From: CAG-533 sp964589375
GTDB taxonomy: Bacteria > Bacillota_I > Bacilli_A > RF39 > UBA660
DNA: 42,028 nt
Assembly (NCBI GenBank): GCA_964589375.1
Contig: CAZPSA010000004.1
Coordinates: 1 to 42,028, forward strand
Direction: 5' to 3'
Shown: positions 32,609-41,278 of the stretch, one piece after another
Layout of the letters: every line of letters begins with the position of its first letter
How positions within the stretch are numbered: position 1 is the stretch's first letter
Notes under the pieces: model-generated
What the model was told of the DNA's origin: nothing
The model's database searches: none
Seen by the model: only the letters and a program-made list of their open reading frames with translations
Made by a program: the position numbers and the translations under genes

Positions 32609-34012
32609 ATGAATAAGATTACTTTACTTGATTTAATAAATAATCTAAAGACTTATAATTCTGATGAAGTAGATATAGTTACCAAAGCCTATTATTTTGC
32701 CGAATACCATCATCATGGCCAATTTCGCCAAAGCGGAGAACCCTATATAATTCATCCTTTAAATGTTGCATATACTTTATCATTAATGCATGCCGATCGT
32801 GACACAATTATCGCGGGTCTTCTTCACGATCTATTGGAAGATACTACCGTAACAAAAGAAGAAATAGCTTCTGAATTTAATCCCACTGTTGCAAACTTAG
32901 TTTATGGGGTAACCAAAATGTCCAAAACTTTGTTTAAAACTCGTAACGAAGAATTTTGCGCTAATACTCGCAAACTAATCATGGGTATATCTGGTGATGT
33001 TCGTATAATCATTATAAAACTAGCTGATCGCCTTCATAATATGCGAACATTAGAATACAAAACTCGCCAAAAACAAATTGAAAATGCCAAAGAAACCATG
33101 GAAATATTTGTTCCAATTGCGCAACTAATTGGTGCTTATCAAATAAAATGCGAACTTGAAGATGTCTCTTTACTTTACTTAGAACCAGAAGAATACGTTA
33201 AATACTTTAATATGCGTGAAAAACTAGTAACCGAATACAAAAGCATGATTAATGATGTCTTATCTCAAGTTTATGAACTACTATGCACGGATAATATTCC
33301 ATCAGAAATAAAATATCAAATAAAAAATATCTATGGGATATATAAATCTTGTCAATCTGGCGCCGAATTAACTCGCATTCATGATTTAATTGCCTTGGAG
33401 ATAATGGTAAGTTCTATAAGAGAATGTTATCAAACCCTAGGTATATTGCATACTAACTTTGCCTCAATTGACTATGCTTTTAAAGACTATATTGCGACCC
33501 CTAAACCCAATATGTACCAATCTCTTCATACCGGAATAATGGTTCCTGAAAAAGGAATAGTCCAAGCTCAAATAAGAACTTTTGAAATGGAAGATATTGA
33601 TAAATATGGATTAATCGCATACTGGGATAAATTAAAAGGCAAAGCCAAAGATGTTATGCAATCTGATTTACAAATGAAATTTCCTTTTTATCAAGAACTA
33701 GCTAAAATAAATGCAACGTGTACTAATAATCAAGATTTTGTTAATCAAGTAAAAAACAAATTATTTACTGATAAGATAACAGTATCAACCAGTAAGGGCT
33801 CTTTCTTTCAAATATTGCCATCGACAACCGTCTCTGAATTTGCCTATTTCGTCAATCCGGAAATGGGACTTTCCGTAGTTGGTGCCTTTGTAAATGGTAA
33901 ACAAGTTCCATTGGATTATACCTTAAAAAGTGGAGATAGAATTGAAATAATTAATGAACCACCGGCTTTTTCAACTGTAAAAAATTCTCCTCTGGTTTTA
34001 AAAAAATCCTAA
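32609..34012 (+). CDS. rel: Short Rel/SpoT-family protein, probable (p)ppGpp hydrolase
   Basis: 467 residues from ATG 32609 (GGGTGG just upstream; TTG 32591 rejected). The HD hydrolase domain is intact: SGEPYIIHPLNVA, LLHDLLEDT and KLADRLHNMRTL. The synthetase domain keeps KNIYGIYK, IHDLIALE and MYQSLHTGI, but the usual E-x-Q-I-R-T motif reads QAQIRT, so the catalytic glutamate is glutamine; GVAAHW is GLIAYW. A TGS domain follows (about 385-455), and the protein then stops, without the helical, zinc-finger and ACT domains of full-length Rel (about 730 residues). Known family behaviour suggests a hydrolase with a weak or dead synthetase. It is a paralogue of the broken gene at 19195. No terminator is seen before the next gene. 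Confidence 0.85.
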   Translation: MNKITLLDLINNLKTYNSDEVDIVTKAYYFAEYHHHGQFRQSGEPYIIHPLNVAYTLSLMHADRDTIIAGLLHDLLEDTTVTKEEIASEFNPTVANLVYGVTKMSKTLFKTRNEEFCANTRKLIMGISGDVRIIIIKLADRLHNMRTLEYKTRQKQIENAKETMEIFVPIAQLIGAYQIKCELEDVSLLYLEPEEYVKYFNMREKLVTEYKSMINDVLSQVYELLCTDNIPSEIKYQIKNIYGIYKSCQSGAELTRIHDLIALEIMVSSIRECYQTLGILHTNFASIDYAFKDYIATPKPNMYQSLHTGIMVPEKGIVQAQIRTFEMEDIDKYGLIAYWDKLKGKAKDVMQSDLQMKFPFYQELAKINATCTNNQDFVNQVKNKLFTDKITVSTSKGSFFQILPSTTVSEFAYFVNPEMGLSVVGAFVNGKQVPLDYTLKSGDRIEIINEPPAFSTVKNSPLVLKKS

Positions 34013-34122
34013 ATACATAGACACTTAATCAAATGTGTTTAATAACCAACAAATGTTTAAATAAGATATTTAAAAGAAACCATATAAACATTAAAATAAT
34101 AGCTAGAAAGGAAGAAATAAGT

Positions 34123-34677
34123 TTGAAGAAAAAATTTAACCAAGTATTTTATTCATCTATAATAATATCTATTTGTCTATTAATATTAGGAGGTATTTTA
34201 GTCATCCTCCCAGACATTTCTTTCCAAATAATTACTTATATAACTGCTGCAATATTAATGATAAATGGGATATTTTACATTACAATAAAAGATAATAATT
34301 GGTTTTTTAATGATTTTTTAATCCTCGGTTTAATTGAACTTTTATTTGGAATTATTATTCTCATCAATCCCGATATTGTTAAGATAATGGTTCCTATCAT
34401 AGTAGGAGTAGTAATTGTTATTAAATCATTTCTGAATATTAAAATGTCAGTTTATTTAGCATCTGCCAAAGTAGATGGTTGGATTTTAATGTTAATTTGC
34501 TCAGTCATTTCAATTATTTTAGGTATGATTATTATCATCAATCCTTCAATCGGTTCTATGCTAGTAACAACAAGTTTAGGTATTCTTTTAATATTATCAT
34601 CAATATCTACTTTAATTGATACAATTTGGCTAAAAAGCCACATTAAAAAAATTGTTAAATTATTAGAAAATAAATAG
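34123..34677 (+). CDS. HdeD/DUF308-like membrane protein
   Basis: 184 residues from TTG 34123, which has GAAAGGAAG about nine bases upstream; the frame is open further back to ATG 34033 but without a ribosome site and with a hydrophilic, unlikely extension. Six hydrophobic segments occur in three similar pairs (LLILGGILVILPDIS, ELLFGIIILINPDIV, SIILGMIIIINPSIG), the repeated G-x(7-9)-P pattern of the DUF308/HdeD family. The molecular role of the family is unclear; some members are acid-stress proteins. It is about 110 bases after rel and may be co-transcribed with it. Confidence 0.75.
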   Translation: MKKKFNQVFYSSIIISICLLILGGILVILPDISFQIITYITAAILMINGIFYITIKDNNWFFNDFLILGLIELLFGIIILINPDIVKIMVPIIVGVVIVIKSFLNIKMSVYLASAKVDGWILMLICSVISIILGMIIIINPSIGSMLVTTSLGILLILSSISTLIDTIWLKSHIKKIVKLLENK

Positions 34678-34733
34678 GCCTCTAAATAAGCCTATTAAAC
34701 ATAAGGGTATTATTTTTTAAAATAATGCTTTTT
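34673..34733 (+). terminator. Terminator region between convergent genes
   Basis: Two hairpins: AATAGGC/GCCTATT (34673-34696), and ATTATTTT/AAAATAAT (34709-34726) followed by GC and five T. The second could stop the plus-strand gene; the minus-strand repressor gene ends here too. Confidence 0.45.
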
Positions 34734-35301
34734 ATAGTTTATCAAAGTTTTCTGGAATTAGTACATTTAAAAAATCAATTAAATCTTCCTTAGTATACTT
34801 GCCAGTTCCATTAAGCCATTCAACTCCAATATTAATTACTCCTCCTAAATAAAATTTAGCAATAACTTCCTTCGGTATACTAGTTTTTGTTTCATCAAGT
34901 TCTAGTTTTTTTAAGATATCACTATTAACAACACTCAATAAAATATCCATCATAATACTATTTCGATTATTAATCATAATAGTATTGTAAATATCTTTTT
35001 TATCTTCAATATGATTTAAAAACAAACCAATTAATTTAATATAATACTCTCTAATATTTAAATTATTATTATTCTTTTCTAGTTCTCTAACAAACTCTTC
35101 TTTCAAGGAATTTAAAAAATCTTGTAACAGTTCATACTTGTCTTGATAATGCGCATAAAAAGTTGAACGATTAATTAAAGCTTTATGACAAATATCCGAC
35201 ACTTTTATTTCTTCAAAAACTTTTTCTTTCATTAATTCAACTAAACTAGCATATAAAACATTTTTAGTCTTTATAATCCTTAAATCAGTTTTCTCTTTCA
35301 T
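34732..35301 (-). CDS. TetR/AcrR-family transcriptional regulator
   Basis: 189 residues. The N-terminal helix-turn-helix reads VFEEIKVSDICHKALINRST, then FYAHYQDKYELL (about 28-60), a clear TetR-family DNA-binding domain. The C-terminal ligand domain is of the DUF/TetR_C type with hydrophobic helices (IREYYIKLIGLFLNHIE). It is divergent from the large MMPL-type exporter gene, the standard arrangement for a repressor of an efflux pump. A perfect 16-bp AT palindrome lies 22 bases before its start codon and is a candidate operator. Inducer unknown. Confidence 0.88.
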   Translation of the reverse strand: MKEKTDLRIIKTKNVLYASLVELMKEKVFEEIKVSDICHKALINRSTFYAHYQDKYELLQDFLNSLKEEFVRELEKNNNNLNIREYYIKLIGLFLNHIEDKKDIYNTIMINNRNSIMMDILLSVVNSDILKKLELDETKTSIPKEVIAKFYLGGVINIGVEWLNGTGKYTKEDLIDFLNVLIPENFDKL

Positions 35302-35322
35302 TTTAAAATATCACTTCCTAAA

Positions 35323-35338
35323 TTAATTATATAATTAA
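35323..35338. promoter_or_regulatory. Candidate TetR operator, perfect 16-bp palindrome
   Basis: TTAATTATATAATTAA reads the same on both strands. Its position between the regulator and exporter fits an operator, but A/T palindromes of this kind can arise by chance in DNA this AT-rich. Confidence 0.35.
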
Positions 35339-35403
35339 TAAACTACAAAAGTAAACATAACTAACAAAATGTTGCTTATTATTCGTACATATTAATAAAA
35401 GTG

Positions 35404-35433
35404 TTGGAAAACAAACAAAAAATAAAATATAAT
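35404..35433 (+). promoter_or_regulatory. Promoter of the MMPL exporter gene
   Basis: TTGGAA (35404-35409), 18-nt spacer, TATAAT (35428-35433). Confidence 0.55.
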
Positions 35434-35483
35434 TATTAACTTTTCATAACCTCGATAATAGAATGTATAACGAAGGAGAGATT

Positions 35484-38400
35484 ATGAAAAAATTTGCTAA
35501 AAAAATATGTGAAAATCGAAAAATAATACTTATTTCATCAATTATATTGTTTTTTATCTCACTGATTGGAATGTATTTTACTAAAGTTAATTATGATATT
35601 CTAGTGTATTTACCTAAGGATATTGAAACAATCAAAGGTCAAGATATTTTAACAAATGATTTTGAAATGGGTTCTTATTCAGTCGCAGTTGCTAAGAATT
35701 TAAGTAGTAAAGATATTATAAAATTAGAAACCGAAATTAAAAAAGTTGATGGGGTAAATAAAGTAGTTTCAATTTATGATATCTTAGGCACTACGATTAA
35801 TGTTGAAATGTTACCAACTGAAATAACCAGCCACTTACATAATGAAAATACTGATATTCTTTTTATTACTTTTTATGATAGTACCTCTAGTGAAAGAACA
35901 ATAGAGGCCGTTAAAGAGATAAGAACTCTTTCATCATCACTTGATTTAGGTGGTATGAGTTCAATGGTTCTAGACACTATGAATTTATCCGAAAGTGAAA
36001 TTACAATATATGTTATTATTGCCGTAGTCTTATGTATTTTAGTTTTAGAACTATCATTAGATTCTTATCTAGCCCCCATATTATTACTTTTAAATATTGG
36101 CTTTGCTATAATTCTTAACTTAGGAACAAATATCTTTTTAAAAGAAATATCATATATTACTAAAGCTTTAGTAGCTGTTTTACAATTAGGAGTAACCACA
36201 GACTTTTCAATCTTTTTGTATCACTCATACGAAGATAAAAAAACTAAATTTAAAGACAATAAAGCCGCAATGATTGAAGCAATTTGTGAAACATTTTCTT
36301 CCGTTATTGGCTCATCTTTAACAACTATTGCAGGTTTCTTAGTATTATGTTTTATGCAGCTTACATTAGGAAAAGACTTAGGTATTGTAATGGCCAAAGG
36401 TGTATTACTAGGTTTACTATCAGTTTTAACTCTTTATCCTTGTTTAATTCTTACCTTTGATAAACTATTAGAAAAAACAAAACATAAAAAACTAAACTTA
36501 CAATTTAAAAAATTAAATAATTTTATTGTTAATCATCATAAAATAATATTTTGTCTATTTTTACTTCTAATTGGACCTATGTACTTAAGTTATCGTAAAT
36601 GTGAGGTTTATTATAAAATAGATAGTTCCCTTCCAGATACCTTAGAAAGTATAAGAGCAAATAATTACTTAAAAGATAATTATAATATTGTAAGTCCTGA
36701 AATAATATTATTAGATGTTAATGACAAACCAAATGATGTTAACTTGTTAGTAGATAAATTAAGAAATGTTGAAGGAATAGACTTTGTTTTATCTTTTGAC
36801 AAATTTATAGATGCCGGAATTACTGATAACATGATTAGTAATGATTTGCTAAAAATATTTAAAAGTGAAAAATATCAAATGATACTAGTTAATTCTTTAT
36901 ATGAAGTTGCATCTGATGAATTAAACGAGCAAATTGATGTAATTAATAAGATTGTTAAAGAATATGATGAATCTGCCATAGTAGCTGGGGAAGGACCTTT
37001 AATGAAAGATTTAATTACAATAAGTGATAATGATTTTAAAAATGTTAATATTTATTCAATCGTTCTTGTTTTAATTATTCTTCTAGCGGTTTTAAAGAAT
37101 GCCTATTTACCATTTTTATTAATATTAGCTATTGAAGGTGCTATATTTACCAATATGAGTGTATCTTATTACTCTGGAACCATTTTACCATTTGTAGCAT
37201 CAATTGTTCTAGGAACTATTCAGTTAGGAGCCACAATTGATTATGCTATTTTACTTACTACCACATATAAAAATAATCGAAAGACAATGTCTAATAAGAA
37301 GGAGGCTATGATAGAAGCCTTAAATTATAATGGAGTATCTATACTAACTAGTGGTTTATGTTTCTTTGCCGCTACCTTCGGGGTTGGCATCTATTCTGAT
37401 ATTGATATGGTTGGAGCACTTTGTACTTTAATAAGTCGAGGAGCATTAATTAGTATGATGACTGTAATTTTAATTTTACCGGGAATATTACTAATTTGTG
37501 ATAAATTGTTTATTAAAAAGGAAGGAATTGATAATAAAATGAAAAAAAATAAGAAATTAGCATTATTTACTGTAGGTTTAGCTATTATTTCTCTAAATAG
37601 TGTAGATGTAAAAGCTTTAACTAGAACGGAAACAGTTTATGGTAAACTTGAAACAAACGGTAGAAGTAAACAAGTTTATGTTAACGAAAGACTATTAAAT
37701 GATGCCGGTTTAAATGAAATAGATGATTATACTATTTTAAAAAATATTTTAAATATTAATGGCGAAGAAACTTACAAAATTGATGGTAATAAAATTACCT
37801 GGGAAAGTAATGGTAATGATATATTTTATCAAGGAACATATGAAGAAAGTTTGCCAGTTACTTTAGATATTACATATAAATTAGATGGTAAAGATATTGA
37901 ATTAAAAGATTTACTTGGTCAAAGTGGTAAAGTATCAATTAATATTAAATATACTAATAAAGATAAGCATACAGTCGCAATTAATGGTCAAAATAAAAGT
38001 CTTTTTACTCCGTTTACCATCTTATTTGGAACTGTTATTGATAGTGGTGCCAAAGAAATAAAGGTTACAAATGGTAAAATAATGTCTACTGGAACTAAAA
38101 ATGTTGTAGTGGCCGTGGCTTCACCCGGACTTTCTGAAAGTTTAAATATTGCTAGTTTAAAAGAATTAAATAAAATTACTTTAGAATATAAAACAGAAAA
38201 TTTTGAACTTAATTCTATATACAATGTCGTAATACCTAAATTAATTTCAAGTAGTGATCTTGATATTTTAAATAATTTAGATGAACTTTATGATAATATT
38301 TCTATTCTTGGTAAAAATATGGATCTTATAGATGAAAGTGCAAAAAAAATTAAAAATGGTTCTAATAGTTTAAAAGAAGGCTTATCCAATTCTATAAATT

Positions 38401-39278
38401 CTTTAAATAAGAATAATAATGCAACTTTAACTGATGAAATGCTGGAAATGATTGTAAGTACTGCTACAAATACTATTAAAAATACTTTTAATGAAGAATA
38501 TCAAGAAAATATTCAAAATACTGCTTGGAACCAAGTAAAGCAAAGTTTAGGTTCAAGTGATGAAAACCTTAATAAAATGGTTGAAGATAATATATCAAAA
38601 ACCTTAACCAATTATGCAAAAATTAAGCAAATTGACCTAGCAAATGATACACTTCTTTGTTTAAATGCCCAAAATGAAGGTAAGAATATAAGCAATATGA
38701 CAGAGGAAGAACAAAAAGCTTGTGCAAATTTAAATGAAATAAATACCTTAAAAGAACTTTTATTAAATAGTTTAACGCAAAATACTAGTGATGTAAGTAA
38801 TTACGTTGCGAAGAAGGTTACTAAAACTGTAGCAGGTAATATAAGTTATCAAACTGCCATTTCAACTACTCAAATGGTTTCTGCTAGTGTGGCTCAATCA
38901 GTCACAAACACGGTTAAAGAAGAATCCATTAATTCAATTACCACATCTTTAAATGATTTATATGAAAACATCTCTTTATTAGATAATGGCATTATTGAAT
39001 TATCAAATGGCATATCTAAGTACAATAACGAAGGTATAAAAGCATTATCTAGCATCATAACGGGTGATGTTAAAGATATAACAAGTAGATTAGAAAAAGT
39101 AGTTAAACTAGGGGAAGATTATAAATCAATCATGGATAATAAAAATTTAGATAAAAATAGTGAAACAAAATTTATCTTAGTAGTTGATGGGGAAAAGAAA
39201 GAAGAAATTAAAAAAACTAATTCTAATTCTAAAGCTAAACCCACCTTATGGGAAAAAATTAAAAATATATTTAAATAA
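35484..39278 (+). CDS. MMPL/RND-type exporter fused to a large extracellular domain
   Basis: 1264 residues from ATG 35484 (GAAGGAGAG three bases before it; ATG 35463 rejected). Residues about 1-690 are an MMPL-type RND permease with two sets of membrane segments: one around 170-340, the other around 510-680, each with the family's charged stretch (LQLGVTTDFSIFLYHSYED, IQLGATIDYAILLTTTYKN). After a further hydrophobic segment (about 692-710) comes an extracellular region (about 715-1264) with YhgE/Pip-like features: beta-rich start and alanine/serine-rich helical repeats with IKNGSNSLKEGLS and ISLLDNGIIELSNGIS. Such proteins export lipids, peptides or drugs. The divergent TetR gene probably controls it. 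A good terminator follows. Confidence 0.82.
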   Translation: MKKFAKKICENRKIILISSIILFFISLIGMYFTKVNYDILVYLPKDIETIKGQDILTNDFEMGSYSVAVAKNLSSKDIIKLETEIKKVDGVNKVVSIYDILGTTINVEMLPTEITSHLHNENTDILFITFYDSTSSERTIEAVKEIRTLSSSLDLGGMSSMVLDTMNLSESEITIYVIIAVVLCILVLELSLDSYLAPILLLLNIGFAIILNLGTNIFLKEISYITKALVAVLQLGVTTDFSIFLYHSYEDKKTKFKDNKAAMIEAICETFSSVIGSSLTTIAGFLVLCFMQLTLGKDLGIVMAKGVLLGLLSVLTLYPCLILTFDKLLEKTKHKKLNLQFKKLNNFIVNHHKIIFCLFLLLIGPMYLSYRKCEVYYKIDSSLPDTLESIRANNYLKDNYNIVSPEIILLDVNDKPNDVNLLVDKLRNVEGIDFVLSFDKFIDAGITDNMISNDLLKIFKSEKYQMILVNSLYEVASDELNEQIDVINKIVKEYDESAIVAGEGPLMKDLITISDNDFKNVNIYSIVLVLIILLAVLKNAYLPFLLILAIEGAIFTNMSVSYYSGTILPFVASIVLGTIQLGATIDYAILLTTTYKNNRKTMSNKKEAMIEALNYNGVSILTSGLCFFAATFGVGIYSDIDMVGALCTLISRGALISMMTVILILPGILLICDKLFIKKEGIDNKMKKNKKLALFTVGLAIISLNSVDVKALTRTETVYGKLETNGRSKQVYVNERLLNDAGLNEIDDYTILKNILNINGEETYKIDGNKITWESNGNDIFYQGTYEESLPVTLDITYKLDGKDIELKDLLGQSGKVSINIKYTNKDKHTVAINGQNKSLFTPFTILFGTVIDSGAKEIKVTNGKIMSTGTKNVVVAVASPGLSESLNIASLKELNKITLEYKTENFELNSIYNVVIPKLISSSDLDILNNLDELYDNISILGKNMDLIDESAKKIKNGSNSLKEGLSNSINSLNKNNNATLTDEMLEMIVSTATNTIKNTFNEEYQENIQNTAWNQVKQSLGSSDENLNKMVEDNISKTLTNYAKIKQIDLANDTLLCLNAQNEGKNISNMTEEEQKACANLNEINTLKELLLNSLTQNTSDVSNYVAKKVTKTVAGNISYQTAISTTQMVSASVAQSVTNTVKEESINSITTSLNDLYENISLLDNGIIELSNGISKYNNEGIKALSSIITGDVKDITSRLEKVVKLGEDYKSIMDNKNLDKNSETKFILVVDGEKKEEIKKTNSNSKAKPTLWEKIKNIFK

Positions 39279-39301
39279 TGGTAATACGCCATTATTTTTT
39301 T
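39274..39301 (+). terminator. Intrinsic terminator of the MMPL gene
   Basis: Eight-base-pair stem AATAATGG/CCATTATT with a seven-base loop and five T. Confidence 0.88.
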
Positions 39302-39319
39302 GAATATCACTGGTTTTTC

Positions 39320-39348
39320 TTGCGCAAATTTAGAAAATCTGCTAATAT
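39320..39348 (+). promoter_or_regulatory. Promoter of the rpsB-tsf operon
   Basis: TTGCGC (39320-39325), 17-nt spacer, TAATAT (39343-39348). Confidence 0.55.
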
Positions 39349-39372
39349 ATTTATGGTTTTAACCAATATGTA

Positions 39373-39430
39373 CATAAGCTGATTAAATTATCTAGTGGCC
39401 AAGTGTTGGTAATTTAAGAAGAAGCTTATG
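39373..39430 (+). promoter_or_regulatory. Structured leader before rpsB
   Basis: Two nested helices: CATAAGCT (39373-39380) with AGCTTATG (39423-39430), and TTAAATTA (39383-39390) with TAATTTAA (39410-39417). A small CCAA/TTGG hairpin sits in the loop. The purine-rich internal loop and closing position about 30 bases before the rpsB start suggest an S2-type autoregulatory leader; this is a structural inference. Confidence 0.5.
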
Positions 39431-39458
39431 GGTAAATAACGAAAGGAAAGTGAAAATT

Positions 39459-40388
39459 ATGGCTGTTGTTTCTATGAGTTACTTATTAGAAGCAGGTGTT
39501 CATTTTGGACATCAAACAAAAAGATGGAATCCTAAAATGAAGGAGTATATCTTTACTGCTAGAGATGATATTTATATTATCGATCTAGAAAAAACTGCTG
39601 CATGCATTGAAAGTGCTTATGCTGAAATTAAAAAAATTGCTGAAAACGGAGGAAGTTTCTTATTTGTTGGAACCAAAAAACAAGCTCAAGAAGCATCTAA
39701 AGAAGAGGCAGAAAGAAGTGAATCTTTCTATGTTGTAGAAAGATGGTTAGGTGGTACTTTAACTAATTTTAGAACAATTAGAAAAAGAATTAAACGTCTT
39801 GAAGAAATTGAAAAAATGGAAAATGATGGAACATTCGAAGTCTTACCTAAAAAAGAAGTTATTGGATTAAAAAAATAATATGAAAAATTAAATAAAGTAT
39901 TATGCGTTATCCTTAATATGGAAAAATAACCTAATGCTTTAATTATTGTTGACCCTAAGAAAGAAATAAACGCTATTCGTGAAGCAAGAAAGTTAAATAT
40001 TCCTGTATTTGGTTTAGTTGATACAAACTGTGATCCGGATGATGTTGACTTTGTTATTCCTGCTAATGATGATGCGGTAAGAAGTGTAAAAGTTGTTTTA
40101 GGAGTATTAACTAATGCTATTTGTGAAGCTAAGAACTTAGAATTAGTTGACTATATTACTGAAGAAGAAAAACCAAAAAAGGAAACTAAAGTTAAAACTG
40201 TAAAAGAAGTATTTGTTGAAAGTTTAGAAAACGAAGAAACAAAAGAAGCAATTAAAGAAGAAAAAGAAGTAGAAGAAGAAGATTTAACTTTAAAAACACT
40301 AACTGAACTTAAGCAAATTGCTAAGAAAAAAGGAATTAAAGGTTATTCTTCAATGAAAAAAGAAGAACTATTATTAGCGTTAAAATAG
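39459..40388 (+). pseudogene. rpsB: Ribosomal protein uS2 gene with two in-frame stop codons
   Basis: 310 codons in one continuous frame, interrupted by TAA at codons 140 (39876-39878) and 157 (39927-39929). The first part shows LLEAGVHFGHQTKRWNPKMK and FLFVGTKKQAQE; the second resumes with NALIIVDPKKEINAIREARK and DTNCDPDDVDFVIPANDDA, both typical of S2. The stops replace residues where glutamate and leucine are expected, and about 60 bases around them are also unlike S2. uS2 is essential and there is no second copy here, so a local sequence or assembly error is the likeliest reason. Past the S2 core an acidic linker leads to a Rho_N/SAP-like domain (codons about 277-309, LKTLTELKQIAKKKGIKGY). 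ATG 39459 is preferred over GTG 39450; AAAGGAAAG precedes it. Confidence 0.85.
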
Positions 40389-40397
40389 GAGGAAATT

Positions 40398-41270
40398 ATG
40401 ATTGATGCTAAAAGTGTTGCTGAATTAAGAGCTAAAACCGGAGCTGGAATGATGGATTGTAAGAAAGCTCTAAGTGAAACTAATGGAGATATGGCAGCTG
40501 CTGTTGATTACTTAAGAGAAAAAGGAATTGCTAAAGCCGCTAAAAAGGAATCTAGAATTGCCGCTGAAGGTTTAGCAAATGTTTATGTTGATGGAAATAA
40601 AGCTGTTATTTTAGAAGTTAACAGTGAAACTGATTTTGTCAGCAAAAATGATGAATTTAAAGAATTATTAAATACAATTGGTAAAAGCATTTTAGATAGT
40701 GATGCTACAAATGTCGAAGAAGCTTTAAATATTCAAACATCTGAAGGTACTATTAATGATTTAATCATTTCAAAAACTGCTAAAATTGGTGAAAAATTAT
40801 CTTTAAGAAGAATTGAAGTTGTAACTAAAAATGATAATGAAAATTTTGGTTCATATCTTCATATGGGCGGAAAAATTGCTGTTTTAACTGTTCTTGAAGG
40901 TGCAAATAGTGATGTTGCTAGAGATGTTGCAATGCAAGCTGCTGCTATGAAACCAGAATTTGTAACTAGTGATGAAATTCCTGTTGAAAGAGTTGAAAAA
41001 GAAAAAGCTATTTTTAAAGAACAAGCAATGAATGAAGGTAAATCAGCTGAAATTGCGGAAAAAATGGTTATGGGAAGACTAAATAAATTCTTTAAAGAAA
41101 TATGCTTAGTATCACAAGCTTTCATTAAAGATGGCGATATTGATGTTCAAACTTATGTAAAAAATAATGACGGTAAAGTATTAAAAATGATTCGTTTTGA
41201 AGTTGGAGAAGGAATGGAAAAACGTAATGATAACTTTGCTGAAGAAGTAATGAATCAAATTAATAATTAG
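40398..41270 (+). CDS. tsf: Elongation factor Ts
   Basis: 290 residues. Nucleotide exchange factor for EF-Tu. The N-terminal UBA-like domain is typical (VAELRAKTGAGMMDCKKALS, then GDMAAAVDYLREKG), as is TDFVSKNDEF in the core. The ending FEVGEGMEKRNDNFAEEV is the usual EF-Ts close. The length is normal. AGGAGG lies at the rpsB stop codon, so the gene is translated from the rpsB transcript, in the conserved rpsB-tsf order. No terminator lies before the next gene, eight bases away. Confidence 0.96.
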   Translation: MIDAKSVAELRAKTGAGMMDCKKALSETNGDMAAAVDYLREKGIAKAAKKESRIAAEGLANVYVDGNKAVILEVNSETDFVSKNDEFKELLNTIGKSILDSDATNVEEALNIQTSEGTINDLIISKTAKIGEKLSLRRIEVVTKNDNENFGSYLHMGGKIAVLTVLEGANSDVARDVAMQAAAMKPEFVTSDEIPVERVEKEKAIFKEQAMNEGKSAEIAEKMVMGRLNKFFKEICLVSQAFIKDGDIDVQTYVKNNDGKVLKMIRFEVGEGMEKRNDNFAEEVMNQINN

Positions 41271-41278
41271 GTGGGTTT

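Noticed and set aside
34033..34122. Thirty-residue N-terminal extension of the HdeD-like protein
   Set aside because: No ribosome site precedes ATG 34033, while TTG 34123 has GAAAGGAAG upstream and directly precedes the first membrane span.
39876..39929. Frameshift in rpsB
   Set aside because: The distance from ATG 39459 to the TAG at 40386 is an exact multiple of three and both parts are in one frame, so the interruption is by stop codons, not by an indel.
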